From Cupriavidus respiraculi (lineage in GTDB: Bacteria > Pseudomonadota > Gammaproteobacteria > Burkholderiales > Burkholderiaceae): a stretch of 64,000 nucleotides of DNA. A program made the position numbers and the translations under genes. The DNA is taken from assembly GCF_914271545.1 (NCBI RefSeq), contig NZ_CAJZAH010000002.1:1488001-1552000 (forward strand), written 5' to 3'. Shown in pieces: positions 29,732 to 39,583 of this stretch; the stretch's first letter is position 1, and the number at the start of each line of letters is the position of its first letter. The notes beneath the pieces are model-generated. The model did not search any database, was not told the origin of the DNA, and saw only the letters and a list, made by a program, of their open reading frames with translations.

Positions 29732-29743
29732 GAACGGTCGTTC
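29732..29743. promoter_or_regulatory. Inverted repeat GAACG-GT-CGTTC, candidate TetR-type operator
   Basis: A perfect 12-base palindrome-like site just upstream of the thioesterase start, embedded in an AT-rich stretch unusual for this DNA. The AACG-N2-CGTT shape is common for TetR/FadR-like acyl-CoA repressors. No adjacent regulator gene matches it, so the repressor is probably encoded elsewhere. Confidence 0.5.
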
Positions 29744-29829
29744 GATAAACCATGACGGTAGCCGCGCCGCCGGTTCGCGTCAATCCGCGGGTATTCCCGC
29801 CCCGCGGCCCGCTCCCTCCCGTTGCGCCC

Positions 29830-30453
29830 CTACCGGCCGCAGACCCGGTACACCGCCAGGCTGCCGCGCCAGTTGACGCCCCAGTTCACCGTCACCCCCT
29901 CGTGCATCACGACCCGGTCCACGATGCGCAGGCCCACCTTGGGCGCCAGCGCCTCGAAGTCGCTGATGGTCAGCACGCGCACGTTGGGCGTGTCGTACCA
30001 CTGGTAGGGCAGCGCCTCGGAGACCGGCATGCGGCCGCGGAAAATCGACATCCGGTGCGGCCAGTAGCCGAAGTTGGGGAACGACACGATGCATTCGCGC
30101 CCGACCCGCAGCGTCTCGCGCAGGACCTGGGCGGTGTTGTGGATGGTCTGCAGCGTCTGCGACAGGATCACCGTGTCGAAGCTCTTGTCCTCGAACAGCG
30201 CGAGGCCGCCCTCCAGGTCCTGCTGGATGACATGCACGCCCTTCTGCGCGCAGGCCAGCACGCCCTCGTCGCGGATCTCGATGCCATAGGCCTGCACGTC
30301 GAGCTCGTCCTGCAGCACGCGCAGCAGGCTGCCGTCGGCGCAGCCCAGGTCCAGCACGGTGGCATTGGGTTCGATCCAGCGCGCGATGGCGCGAAAGTCC
30401 GGGCGCTGGGCCAGCACGCCGCTGGCCGCGGCCGACATTGCCTTGGCGTTCAT
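29830..30453 (-). CDS. metW: Methionine biosynthesis protein MetW
   Basis: 207 residues, a class I SAM-methyltransferase fold with [16 protein letters not shown] as motif I and [11 protein letters not shown], a MetW signature. MetW accompanies MetX in many proteobacteria and is needed for full homoserine acyltransferase activity. GAGGAGGTGG precedes the ATG, which overlaps the metX stop (ATGA). Confidence 0.93.
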   Translation of the reverse strand: MNAKAMSAAASGVLAQRPDFRAIARWIEPNATVLDLGCADGSLLRVLQDELDVQAYGIEIRDEGVLACAQKGVHVIQQDLEGGLALFEDKSFDTVILSQTLQTIHNTAQVLRETLRVGRECIVSFPNFGYWPHRMSIFRGRMPVSEALPYQWYDTPNVRVLTISDFEALAPKVGLRIVDRVVMHEGVTVNWGVNWRGSLAVYRVCGR

Positions 30454-31619
30454 GCGCCCACCTCCTCGGCGATGCGGTTGTAGTAGGCGCGCATCAGGTC
30501 GTGATAGCGCGGATCGTCCAGCAGGAAGGCATCGTGTCCGTGCGGCGCGTCGATCTCCGCGTAGCTGACCGGGCGCTTGTTGTCGAGCAGCGCCTTGACC
30601 AGCTCGCGGCTGCGGCTGGGGGCGAAGCGCCAGTCGGTGGTGAAGCTGGCCACCAGGAAGCTCGCGCGGGTCTGGGCCACCGCGCGCGTCAGGTCGCCGC
30701 CAAAGGCCAGCGCGGGATCGAAGTAGTCCAGCGCGCGGGTGATCAGCAGGTAGGTGTTCGCGTCGAAGTACTCCGCGAACTTGTCGCCCTGGTAGCGCAG
30801 ATAGCTCTCGACCTGGAACTCGACGTCGAACGAGAAGCGGATGTCCTCGGTCTTGAGCGTGCGGCCGAATTTCTCCGCCATGTCCTCGTCGGACAGATAG
30901 GTGATGTGGCCGATCATGCGGGCCACGCGCAGGCCGCGCTTGGGCTTGACGTTGTGCGCGTAGTAGTTGCCGCCGTGAAAGTCCGGGTCCGACAGGATGG
31001 CGCTGCGGGCCACCTCGTTGAAGGCGATGTTCTGCGCCGACAGCTTGGGCGTGGACGCCACCACGATGCAGTGGCGCAGCCGGTCCGGGTACATCAGGCT
31101 CCAGGCCAGCGCCTGCATGCCGCCGAGGCTGCCGCCCATCACCGCGGCGAACTGCGCGATGCCGAAGGCGTCGGCCACGCGCGCCTGCGCGTTGACCCAG
31201 TCCTCCACCGTGACCACCGGAAACGCGGCGCCGAAGGGCTGCCCGGTGGCCGGATTGAGGCTCATCGGCCCGGTCGAGCCGAAGCACGAGCCGAGGTTAT
31301 TCACGCCGATCACGAAGAAGCGGTCGGTATCGAGCGGCTTGCCCGGACCGACCATGTTGTCCCACCAGCCGAGCTCGCCGCCCTCGGCGTAGATGCCGGC
31401 GACATGGTGGGAGGCGTTCAGCGCGTGGCAGACCAGCACGGCATTGCTGCGGTCGGCGTTCAGCGTGCCGTAGGTCTCGACCATCAGGTCGTACCCGGCG
31501 AGGGAAGAGCCGTTGCGCAGCGGCAGCGGCTCGGCGAAATGCATGCGCCGCGGCGCGACGATGCCGACCGAGTCGGGCGGCAGGTCCAGCGCGGCGGGCG
31601 GCGAAGCAACGTCAGTCAT
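30450..31619 (-). CDS. metX: Homoserine O-acyltransferase
   Basis: 389 residues from the ATG at 31619, the first enzyme of methionine synthesis from homoserine. The alpha/beta-hydrolase fold has nucleophile [12 protein letters not shown] near residue 163 and the histidine in [28 protein letters not shown] is a MetX signature. Acetyl versus succinyl use cannot be told safely. AAGGAG lies a few bases from the ATG. The leader has a SAM-II-like riboswitch and a terminator. Confidence 0.95.
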   Translation of the reverse strand: MTDVASPPAALDLPPDSVGIVAPRRMHFAEPLPLRNGSSLAGYDLMVETYGTLNADRSNAVLVCHALNASHHVAGIYAEGGELGWWDNMVGPGKPLDTDRFFVIGVNNLGSCFGSTGPMSLNPATGQPFGAAFPVVTVEDWVNAQARVADAFGIAQFAAVMGGSLGGMQALAWSLMYPDRLRHCIVVASTPKLSAQNIAFNEVARSAILSDPDFHGGNYYAHNVKPKRGLRVARMIGHITYLSDEDMAEKFGRTLKTEDIRFSFDVEFQVESYLRYQGDKFAEYFDANTYLLITRALDYFDPALAFGGDLTRAVAQTRASFLVASFTTDWRFAPSRSRELVKALLDNKRPVSYAEIDAPHGHDAFLLDDPRYHDLMRAYYNRIAEEVGA

Positions 31620-31669
31620 GAAGGAGGCCGTCGGCAAGGGGTACTGGATACAGGGACAAAACGGGCATG

Positions 31670-31717
31670 AAAAAACCCGACCGGCATTTGCGTGTGTCCA
31701 CGCAGCCAAATCGGGTT
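31670..31717 (-). terminator. Intrinsic terminator in the metX leader (attenuator)
   Basis: Minus strand: outer stem AACCCGA/TCGGGTT, inner stem TGCGTG/CACGCA with a GACA loop, then six T residues. It lies 80 bases downstream of the riboswitch core and 50 bases before metX, so it can stop transcription before the gene. Confidence 0.8.
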
Positions 31718-31798
31718 GTTCACGCGAGCCGGTTCGTTCTTCCGTTCCTCGCCGCGCGCCGCCGCCTGTGCCGAAAATTCGGGGATGGGCGCCGACCA

Positions 31799-31890
31799 CC
31801 TCTTTAGCCGCATTTATAGTGGCAGCCGGCGATCCCTCCAGGAGTCTCCGCTGCCGCGCGCCCGCAAGCCAGTCATCAAATCGGCGCGAC
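31799..31890 (-). promoter_or_regulatory. Candidate SAM-II riboswitch, metX leader
   Basis: On the minus strand: TCGCGCC, GATTTGATGACTGGCTTGC, GGGCGCG, an inserted hairpin closed by GGCAGC/GCTGCC, then ACTATAAATGCGGCTAAAGAGG. P1 is CGCGCC/GGCGCG, and the pseudoknot can pair CTTGC with GC..AAG across a UA bulge. The order and the invariant GATTT, TTGC, ATAAAT and GCTAAA blocks fit the SAM-II (metA-type) aptamer, which shuts methionine genes when SAM is high. The start coincides with that predicted from TATAAT at 31897-31902. Confidence 0.75.
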
Positions 31891-31896
31891 CGGCAG

Positions 31897-31902
31897 ATTA
31901 TA
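31897..31902 (-). promoter_or_regulatory. -10 element of metX
   Basis: Perfect TATAAT on the minus strand, seven bases before the first riboswitch base. A -35 match is poor. The same geometry is seen at metK. Confidence 0.6.
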
Positions 31903-31962
31903 GTGCAAAGCGGCGCACCGCCGCCATTGCCAGGTGCGCACGATGGCGGCCCGTCGTCCGCG

Positions 31963-32628
31963 CTACCCCAGCAATACCCGCAGCTGCGCATCGATCTGCT
32001 CGCCGGGCAGCTTGCGAAAGCCGCTCTTGACGAAGCGATGCCAGTGGCCCTGGACCGCGGCGACGATCAGCGCGGCCCGCATGCCCACCTCGGCCTCCGC
32101 GGCGAACGCGCCCTGCGTGACCGCCACCTTCAGGCACTGCCGGATCGAGGCTTCGAGCCGGTCCACCATCTGGTTGATGCGCTCCTGCAGGCGTTCGTGC
32201 TCGCCCACCAGCGCCTCGCCGGTCAGCACGCGCGTCATGCCGGGATTCTTCTCGGCGAACGACAGCAGCATCCGCACGATGGCGTGGACCTGGCGCAGGC
32301 CGTGGTCCTCCTGCGCGGTGATCTGGTTCACCAGCCCGAACACCGTCTGCTCGCTGAACACGATCAGGCCCTCGTACATCTGCGCCTTGCTGGCGAAATG
32401 CCGGTACAGCGCGGCCTCGGAGACGCCAAGGCGCGCGGCCAGCGCGGCGGTCGTGATCTTTTCCCAGCGCGGGTGTTCCAGCATCGCGGCCAGCGTCTGC
32501 AGGATCTGCTCGCGCCGCTCGCCGGGACGCGGCCGCTTGCGCCCGGCCTGCGGGCCTTCCGCGGGCGCGCCGCCCTCGCCCGCGTCCGCGATGGCAGCCC
32601 CCGGCTGGCTAACGTTGCTTTGCGTCAT
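31963..32628 (-). CDS. slmA: TetR-family regulator, SlmA-like nucleoid occlusion factor
   Basis: 221 residues from the ATG at 32628. After an acidic, Pro/Gly-rich N terminus the DNA-binding domain reads [34 protein letters not shown], almost the SlmA helix-turn-helix. SlmA binds chromosomal sites and blocks FtsZ ring assembly over the nucleoid. Its ATG overlaps the stop of the upstream nucleotidase gene. TetR family is certain; the SlmA role is from similarity. Confidence 0.85.
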   Translation of the reverse strand: MTQSNVSQPGAAIADAGEGGAPAEGPQAGRKRPRPGERREQILQTLAAMLEHPRWEKITTAALAARLGVSEAALYRHFASKAQMYEGLIVFSEQTVFGLVNQITAQEDHGLRQVHAIVRMLLSFAEKNPGMTRVLTGEALVGEHERLQERINQMVDRLEASIRQCLKVAVTQGAFAAEAEVGMRAALIVAAVQGHWHRFVKSGFRKLPGEQIDAQLRVLLG

Positions 32629-33596
32629 GACCCGATTCCCCGCATTCGTCGTAGCAGTTGATGCGTGGATTGTACTTTTACGCTCACATAGCCGGGACGA
32701 TGGACGGGCCTGAGCCGGGTGGAGGGACCCTGGGCGGTTTCGGCCGGAGCGGCGGGGGAGGACTGCGCCTCCGCGGCAACCAGCGTGACCGCGGTTTCCT
32801 GGATCGCGGGCGCGGCATGCTGCGCGCTCTCGGCCGCGAGCGTCTCGCGGACCGCGGCATCGGTGGCCGCGCCGGCGACGCCGGCCTCCGCCGTCGCCAG
32901 CGCCTGCGGGCGCGACGGGGCGAAGCTGCGCAGATAGCCGGTGACCCACGCGGTGCGGATGCCCAGGCCCGCATAGCGCTGCAGATGCGAGACCGTGTCC
33001 TCCACCAGCACCGCGCGCGACGGCGCGACGTCCAGTTCGGCCAGCAGCCGGCGCAGCATGCGGCGGTCGGGCTTGGGACGCAGATGCCCGTGCACCCACA
33101 TCTGCTCGATCGCGATCACGCGCTCGAAATGGCGATCGATGCCGGCGATGCGCAGCACCGCCCGCGCATAGGCCTCGGGCGCATTCGTCAGCAGGATCTT
33201 GCGGCCAGGCAAACCCGCCAGCAGCGGCGCCAGCCCGCGCCGCACGCGCACCATGTCGGCCAGTTCGGGAAAGTCGTGCGCCTCGTGCAGGAACTCGGCC
33301 GGGTCCACGCCGTGGTGGCGGATCATGCCGAGCAGCGTGGCGCCATAGCGCTTCCAGTAGTCGGTGCGCACGCGGCTGGCGGTCTCGAGATCGCTGCCCA
33401 GCACGCGCGCGACATAGGCGGTCATGCGGCGGTTGATCGCCGGAAAGATCGCGTGCGAGGCGTCGTGCAGGGTGTTGTCGAGATCGAACAGCCAGACGGT
33501 CTGGCCGGTGCGGTTGCCCACGGGAGCGCGCAGCAGGCGGCGCGAGGGACGAAGGCGCGGGCGCGCCGAAGCGGTGGAACTGGGGGAGGCGGCCAC
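32625..33596 (-). CDS. Pyrimidine 5'-nucleotidase (HAD family) with long C-terminal tail
   Basis: About 323 residues. Residues about 34-245 form a HAD domain: nucleophile motif FDLDNTLHD (D38/D40), LLTNAP, and the VEDTVSHLQ acidic motif, as in SDT1/PHM8-type pyrimidine nucleotidases that dephosphorylate UMP and CMP. The last about 80 residues are an Ala/Glu/Pro-rich linker and a basic end, unusual for the family. The start is unsure: GTG 33596 is used, GTG 33521 gives 298 residues; neither has a good ribosome site. The gene overlaps slmA and follows argB. Confidence 0.82.
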   Translation of the reverse strand: MAASPSSTASARPRLRPSRRLLRAPVGNRTGQTVWLFDLDNTLHDASHAIFPAINRRMTAYVARVLGSDLETASRVRTDYWKRYGATLLGMIRHHGVDPAEFLHEAHDFPELADMVRVRRGLAPLLAGLPGRKILLTNAPEAYARAVLRIAGIDRHFERVIAIEQMWVHGHLRPKPDRRMLRRLLAELDVAPSRAVLVEDTVSHLQRYAGLGIRTAWVTGYLRSFAPSRPQALATAEAGVAGAATDAAVRETLAAESAQHAAPAIQETAVTLVAAEAQSSPAAPAETAQGPSTRLRPVHRPGYVSVKVQSTHQLLRRMRGIGS

Positions 33597-33640
33597 GAGG
33601 AAGTCGGTGAGCGGCGCGCCGGGCGCGCCGCTGGGCCCGC

Positions 33641-34675
<1,035 letters not shown>

Positions 34676-34820
34676 CTAGCGCAACGCCACCGGCGCGCCG
34701 CGCGCCGCCGCGACAAGCCGGGTACGGGCCACGGCGCCGTTCGATTCTCGCAACAGTGCGCCCGTCATCGGCCGCCTTTCGCCATCCGTGCCATCCGCGC
34801 CATCCGCCGCCGCAGCCGTC

Positions 34821-35042
34821 ATGACCCAGCCAGTCCGACCACCCGCCGCCGTACTGACCGGCCAGCTCCGGCCCGTCGAGCGCTGTTCCCGCTGCGGCAC
34901 GCGCTTCGTGTGCGGGCACGCCGCCGGCCTGCCCACCTGCTGGTGCGCCTCGCAGCCGTTGCTGCCCGCACGCCTGATCGTGGCGGGCGCGCATTGCCTG
35001 TGTCCCGCATGCCTGGAGCACCGGCGCCAGGAGCGCGGCTGA
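34821..35042 (+). CDS. Cysteine-rich CWC family protein
   Basis: 73 residues from the ATG at 34821. The pattern C-x2-C-x5-C-x8-CWC followed by C-x-C-x2-C gives eight cysteines, matching the small Cys_rich_CWC family, whose function is unknown but which probably binds a metal. An in-frame ATG 33 bases upstream exists. It stands alone in front of a LysR gene. Confidence 0.75.
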   Translation: MTQPVRPPAAVLTGQLRPVERCSRCGTRFVCGHAAGLPTCWCASQPLLPARLIVAGAHCLCPACLEHRRQERG

Positions 35043-35114
35043 ACGACCGCGCTTGCGCGCGCGGATCGCGAAATGAATTTCCCATTCTGACGTCGGCCGT
35101 TTAACATTCGTCCG

Positions 35115-36050
35115 ATGAATGATCTACGCGGTATCGACCTGAACCTGCTGGTGGTGCTCGAGGCGCTGCTGGCCGAACGACATATCTCGCGGGCGGCGCT
35201 GCGCCTGCATCTGAGCCAGCCGGCGGTCAGCCACGCGCTCGCCCGCCTGCGCCAGTTGCTGGACGACCCGCTGCTGGTGCGCGGCCAGGGCGGCCTGGTA
35301 CTGACCGAGCGCGCCCACGAACTCGCCGCGCCGCTGGCCGAGGCGCTGGCCCAAGTGCGCATCCTGCTCGGGCCGTCGGGCTTCCAGCCCGCCACGGCCC
35401 GGCGCAGCTTCCGGCTGGCGATGTCCGACTACGGCACGATGGTGATGCTGCCCCGGCTGCTGCGCGCGGTCCGCAAGGCGGCGCCCGGCATCGAACTGGT
35501 GGTGACGCAGGCCAGCCGCGAGGCGATGGTGGCGCAGGTGGCGGACGGCGAAGTGGACCTCGCCATGGGCGTGTTCGGGCAACTGCCCGACAGCGTGCGC
35601 GGCGAGACCCTGTTCGAGGATGGGTATGCGTGCGTGGTGGACGCCGCCACGGTGCGCGACACCGGCCGCCTGGACCAGGTCGCCTATCTGGCCCGCTCCC
35701 ATGTGCTCGTGTCCGCTGACCGGGAGCGCGTCGATCCCATCGACGCCGTGGTCGCCAGGCAGGGCGGCCGCCGCAAGATCGCCTGCGCGCTGCCCCACTA
35801 CAGCGTCGCGCCGACGCTCATCGCGGGCACCAACCTGGTCCTGACGACCGCGCGCCGCAGCCTCGCGGCGTTGGCCGAAGACCCGCGCTTTGCCATCTTC
35901 GCGCCGCCGTTCGCGGTGCCCGATTTCGCCTTCGGCGCGATCTGGCAGCAGCGGGTGGAGGCCGACCCGGGACACACGTGGCTGCGCGCGCGGGTTGCCG
36001 CCGTGGCGGCCGGTCAGGAACCCGACGAGTCGATCAGCTTGCGCAGCTGA
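35115..36050 (+). CDS. LysR-family transcriptional regulator
   Basis: 311 residues. The N-terminal winged helix-turn-helix reads IDLNLLVVLEALLAERHISRAALRLHLSQPAVSHALARLR, and the rest is the two-lobed LysR effector domain. The form resembles regulators of the NodD/LinR branch. No divergent target is adjacent, so its regulon is unknown. Its 3' end overlaps the convergent small basic-protein gene by 37 bases. Confidence 0.92.
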   Translation: MNDLRGIDLNLLVVLEALLAERHISRAALRLHLSQPAVSHALARLRQLLDDPLLVRGQGGLVLTERAHELAAPLAEALAQVRILLGPSGFQPATARRSFRLAMSDYGTMVMLPRLLRAVRKAAPGIELVVTQASREAMVAQVADGEVDLAMGVFGQLPDSVRGETLFEDGYACVVDAATVRDTGRLDQVAYLARSHVLVSADRERVDPIDAVVARQGGRRKIACALPHYSVAPTLIAGTNLVLTTARRSLAALAEDPRFAIFAPPFAVPDFAFGAIWQQRVEADPGHTWLRARVAAVAAGQEPDESISLRS

Positions 36051-36241
36051 CGCCGGGCCGCGGCGCGTTGGGCCGCGCTGTCCTTGCGATGCGCACCAGC
36101 CTTGCGCGCCTTGGCCAGCGTTGCCAGCGGATTGCGCGGCTTGGCCGCGGGAATGGTGATCGAGATGGTGTTGCGCGACGGGTTGTCCCGGTTCGCGCGA
36201 AAGACCTGCTTCTGGCGGGTTCCCTGCGTCTTGTTGGCCAT
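36014..36241 (-). CDS. Small basic protein, unknown function
   Basis: 75 residues, rich in Arg, Lys and Ala, with no membrane segment or cysteine. The ATG at 36241 has the strong ribosome site GGAGG six bases upstream, so it is probably translated. It overlaps the convergent LysR gene. Its composition (RQKQVFRANRDNPSRN near the start) suggests nucleic-acid binding, but I recognise no domain. Confidence 0.65.
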   Translation of the reverse strand: MANKTQGTRQKQVFRANRDNPSRNTISITIPAAKPRNPLATLAKARKAGAHRKDSAAQRAAARRQLRKLIDSSGS

Positions 36242-36288
36242 GGCGCCTCCGCTATCGTCGATGGGACGGCGCCGGCCACGGCGCCGCC

Positions 36289-36789
36289 TCAGTGCTTGTG
36301 ATGCCCGCCGCCGGCCGTGCCGGGGCCCATCGCGGTCAGATCGCGCACTTCCGCCTTGACCACCTGCTCCGTGCGCTTGCCGCCTTGCTCGATGGTCAGC
36401 GTTACCGGCACCACCTCGCCGGCCTTCAGCGGCGCCTTCAGGCCGCTGAGCATCACGTGGTAGCCGCCCGGCTTCAGTTCCACGTCCTTCATCGCGGGCA
36501 GCTCGATGCCGTCGACCGCCCGCATCCGCATCACGTTGTTCTCCATCTTCATCTCATGCAGTTCGGCCGTCGCCGCCGCGGGCGTCGCCACGCCGACCAG
36601 GCGGGCCGCCGCGTGGGCATGCAGCGTCATGAAGACGCCGGAGGCGGTCTGCGCCGGCACCGTGCCGCGCGCCCAGGCATTGCTGACGGTGACCTGCGCC
36701 AGTGCCAGCGGCGAGAACAAGGCTGCGGACACCGCGAGGCACGCGGCTGCGCAAGCGGCCGGCATGGCGGCGCGAATCCTGACTGTCAT
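36289..36789 (-). CDS. Periplasmic copper chaperone PCu(A)C
   Basis: 166 residues with a signal peptide ending at PLALAQ. The copper site of the family is seen as HEMKMENNVMRM followed by HVMLSGL, the H-M-x10-M-x-H-x-M arrangement that binds Cu(I) in the periplasm. It delivers copper to cytochrome oxidase CuA sites in other bacteria. The C terminus ends in a His-rich GGHHKH tail. AGAGGGAC precedes the ATG. Confidence 0.9.
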   Translation of the reverse strand: MTVRIRAAMPAACAAACLAVSAALFSPLALAQVTVSNAWARGTVPAQTASGVFMTLHAHAAARLVGVATPAAATAELHEMKMENNVMRMRAVDGIELPAMKDVELKPGGYHVMLSGLKAPLKAGEVVPVTLTIEQGGKRTEQVVKAEVRDLTAMGPGTAGGGHHKH

Positions 36790-36970
36790 TTCTAAGTCCC
36801 TCTGTCGGAAAGCAATCATTAGACCATGAGGTCACGCGGGGGCGCATGGCGGTGCGGCGCCGGGGGAAGGCGCAGTCTGGCAGCGGCGTGCGGCCGGACC
36901 AATGCGTCACGGTGTCGCATCGGCGATGCGGGCGCGGCGTCGCCGGTGACCCATTGCTACACTGCCGCCC

Positions 36971-38389
36971 ATGGAATCCGCCCTTACCCTGTCCGCCCTG
37001 CGGTCCCGACTGGCCGCGCGCCTGCGCGCGCGCGCCGCGGCCGCCCCGGCCGGCGCACCCGCCGTCCCCCCGCATGCCGGGATGCCAGCGGGCCACGGGC
37101 GCGTGAGCCTGCGCCGGCTGTTCTGGCTGCGCTGGGCGCTCCTGGGCGGCCAGGCCGTGCTCCTGGCCGCGTGCGAGGCGGTATTCGGCGTGGTGCTGCC
37201 CTTCCCCCCGCTGCTGACGGTGTTCCTGCTGCAGGCGCTGTTCAATGTGCTGACCGGGCTGCGGCTGCGCCAGCATGCGGCGCGCGGCTCGTCGCCGGGC
37301 GACGGAGAGCTGATGGGCCAGCTGATCGTCGATCTCACCGCGCTGTCCGCGATCCTGTTCTTCACCGGCGGGGCCACCAATCCCTTCGTCTCGTTCTATC
37401 TGCCGGCGCTGGCGATCGCGGCGGCCATCCTGCCGTGGCGCCTGGTTGCCGCGCTCGCGCTGTACGCGCTGGCCTGCTATTCGCTGATGCTGTTCGAGTA
37501 CGTCCCGCTGAACCTGAGCAAGCCCGAGAACGCGGTGAACTATCACCTCGCCGGCATGTGGCTGAACTTCGTTGCCAGCGCCATCATGATCGCGGTGTTC
37601 GTCACGCGGCTGTCCGGCGTGCTGCGCCAGCGCGAGGCGGAACTCGGCGAGGCGCGCGAGCGGCTGCTGCGCGAGGCGCGCGTGGACGCGCTGAACGCGC
37701 AGGCCGCGGCGGTGGCGCACGAGATCGGCACGCCGCTGGCCACGCTCGCGGTGCTGGCCGGCGAACTGCGGGCCGACGCCGCCGATGGCTCGCGCGACGG
37801 CACGCCCGTGCGCGCCTATCTGGCGGATCTGCAGACGATGGAGCAGCAGGTCGCGCTGTGCAAGTCCATCCTCGCGCGGCTGCGCGACGACAGCGGCGGG
37901 ACCGGACCGCGGCCGCTGGGCGAGTGGCTGGGCGCGTTCGCCGACAACTGGCAGCTGCGCCATCCCGCCAGCGGCCTGACGGCGGCGGTCGCGCCGCCCG
38001 CGCGCGCGCTGCCCGTCGATACGGTGCGCCTGGGGCAGATGCTCACCATCCTGCTGGACAACGCCGCGCGCAGCCAGCAGGCGGCGCAGCGCGGCGCCGA
38101 GGCGCTGGAGCTGACGGTGGCCGTGGAGCCGGGCGAGACACGGCAGCTGCTGTTTCGCGTCGCCGACCGCGGCACGGGCATTGCGCCGGCGCTGCGTGCG
38201 GCGCTCGGGCAGGCGCCGGTCGCGAGCACGCATGGCGGCCAGGGCATCGGCGCCTATCTCGCACAGAGCGCGGCTCAGCAAAGCGGCGGGCGGCTCGCCT
38301 GGCACGACCGCCCGGGCGGCGGCACCGTCGCCGAACTGCGGCTGCCGGCAGCGCCGGCTGCGAATGCGTTTTCCACGAGCCCGCCGTGA
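36971..38389 (+). CDS. regB: RegB/PrrB-type redox sensor histidine kinase
   Basis: 472 residues. Six membrane segments (about residues 50-215) contain GGATNPF at 133-139, the quinone-site signature of RegB. The phosphoacceptor H250 is in AHEIGTPLATL; the catalytic part has LDNAARS and DRGTGI. C297 (in VALCKSIL) may be the redox cysteine known from Rhodobacter RegB. It pairs with the response regulator 14 bases downstream and should sense the quinone pool. Confidence 0.9.
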   Translation: MESALTLSALRSRLAARLRARAAAAPAGAPAVPPHAGMPAGHGRVSLRRLFWLRWALLGGQAVLLAACEAVFGVVLPFPPLLTVFLLQALFNVLTGLRLRQHAARGSSPGDGELMGQLIVDLTALSAILFFTGGATNPFVSFYLPALAIAAAILPWRLVAALALYALACYSLMLFEYVPLNLSKPENAVNYHLAGMWLNFVASAIMIAVFVTRLSGVLRQREAELGEARERLLREARVDALNAQAAAVAHEIGTPLATLAVLAGELRADAADGSRDGTPVRAYLADLQTMEQQVALCKSILARLRDDSGGTGPRPLGEWLGAFADNWQLRHPASGLTAAVAPPARALPVDTVRLGQMLTILLDNAARSQQAAQRGAEALELTVAVEPGETRQLLFRVADRGTGIAPALRAALGQAPVASTHGGQGIGAYLAQSAAQQSGGRLAWHDRPGGGTVAELRLPAAPAANAFSTSPP

Positions 38390-38403
38390 ACCTTCACCGA
38401 ACC

Positions 38404-39012
38404 ATGACCGAGACCCAGACCTCTTCGCGCAACGACGCGCCCGCGGGCACGCCCTTCCTGGTGATCGACGACGACCCCGTCTTCGCGGGCGCGCTGGCGC
38501 GTGCGCTCGCACGGCGCGGCTATGTCGTGCAGACCGCGGCCAATGGCAGGCAAGCCATGGCGCTGGCCGCGCAGACCGACTTTGCCTTCATCACGCTGGA
38601 CCTGCATCTGAGCGCGCCGGCCGAAGGCGGCGGCACGGCGCCGGCGGAATCCGGCCTGCATCTGGTGGCCCCGCTGCGGGCGGCGCTGCCGCAGGCGCGG
38701 ATCCTGGTGCTCACGGGTTACGCCAGCATCGCGACCGCGGTGGCCGCGGTCAAGCAGGGGGCGGACGAGTACCTGGCCAAGCCGGCCAACGTGGATTCGA
38801 TCCTGTCGGCGCTCACGTCGGGGGTATCGGAGGGGGTGGCGCAAGCGGCGATGGAAGAGCCGATGCCGCTGTCGGTGGCGCGGCTGGAGTGGGAGCACAT
38901 CCAGCGGGTGCTGTCCGAACACGGCGGCAACATCTCCGCGACGGCGCGCGCGCTGAACATGCATCGGCGCACGCTGCAGCGCAAGCTCGGCAAGCGGCCG
39001 GTGGCGCGCTAG
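38404..39012 (+). CDS. regA: RegA/PrrA-type response regulator
   Basis: 202 residues. The receiver has D22/D23, phosphoacceptor D66 in TLDLHLS, T104 and K126. The C-terminal Fis-type helix-turn-helix GGNISATARALNMHRRTLQRKLGKRP is the RegA DNA-binding signature. Between D66 and helix 3 there is an insert of about ten small residues (71-82, Ala/Pro/Gly-rich) not usual in RegA. It is the partner of the kinase encoded just upstream, and is expected to control respiratory and redox genes. Confidence 0.9.
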   Translation: MTETQTSSRNDAPAGTPFLVIDDDPVFAGALARALARRGYVVQTAANGRQAMALAAQTDFAFITLDLHLSAPAEGGGTAPAESGLHLVAPLRAALPQARILVLTGYASIATAVAAVKQGADEYLAKPANVDSILSALTSGVSEGVAQAAMEEPMPLSVARLEWEHIQRVLSEHGGNISATARALNMHRRTLQRKLGKRPVAR

Positions 39013-39030
39013 GCGCCGATGGCGCGGCGC

Positions 39031-39285
39031 TTACAGGCGCAGCTGCACGTAATCCCAGCCCATCTCGTCTTCATTGCCGCGCTGTACCGACACGCGCATC
39101 GCGTCCGCGGCATGGCGGTCCGCCCGCGTGCGGAATTCGGCGGGCTCGACGGCCAGCACGATATTGCGCGCGGCGTCCGGCACGGCCTGCACGGCCGGCG
39201 CGGCATCCGGTCTTGCGCAAAGGAAGGCGGTTGCCGCGGCCAGGCCGCCGAGCAAACCGATCGATGTCAGTGCGATGTGTTTCAT
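39031..39285 (-). CDS. Small exported protein, unknown function
   Basis: 84 residues with an N-terminal hydrophobic signal (MKHIALTSIGLLGGLAAATAFL) and a short soluble part. GGGAGG lies seven bases before the ATG. I recognise no family. Confidence 0.6.
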   Translation of the reverse strand: MKHIALTSIGLLGGLAAATAFLCARPDAAPAVQAVPDAARNIVLAVEPAEFRTRADRHAADAMRVSVQRGNEDEMGWDYVQLRL

Positions 39286-39499
39286 GTTTGGACCTCCCGG
39301 TCAGCCCCGCGCATCACGGGCCTACAGCTTGTTGGACGAATACGGTGGCTCCCGCATCGGCTTGAGGCAACCACGGCGTCCGGGGGCATGACAGTCGGCC
39401 GGGGCGAATGGCGCAAGGCGGGATCTATCGCGGAAAAAGCATCATGCTGTGATATCAATCCTTTTCGATACATCCGCCGAGGACCAATTCGTAATGACT

Positions 39500-39528
39500 G
39501 CGGCCCCGAACCCCGGGTTCAGGGCCGC
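39500..39528. other. Hairpin downstream of the CsbD gene
   Basis: GCGGCCC/GGGCCGC with an inner GAACCC/GGGTTC stem. No T run on either side, so it may be a weak terminator or RNA-stability element. The rest of 39286-39583 holds nothing I can identify. Confidence 0.4.
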
Positions 39529-39583
39529 AAGGTTGGCATCGGCGTGGCAAGCGCGCCAGCGCGCTTACCATCGCTTACGAGGC

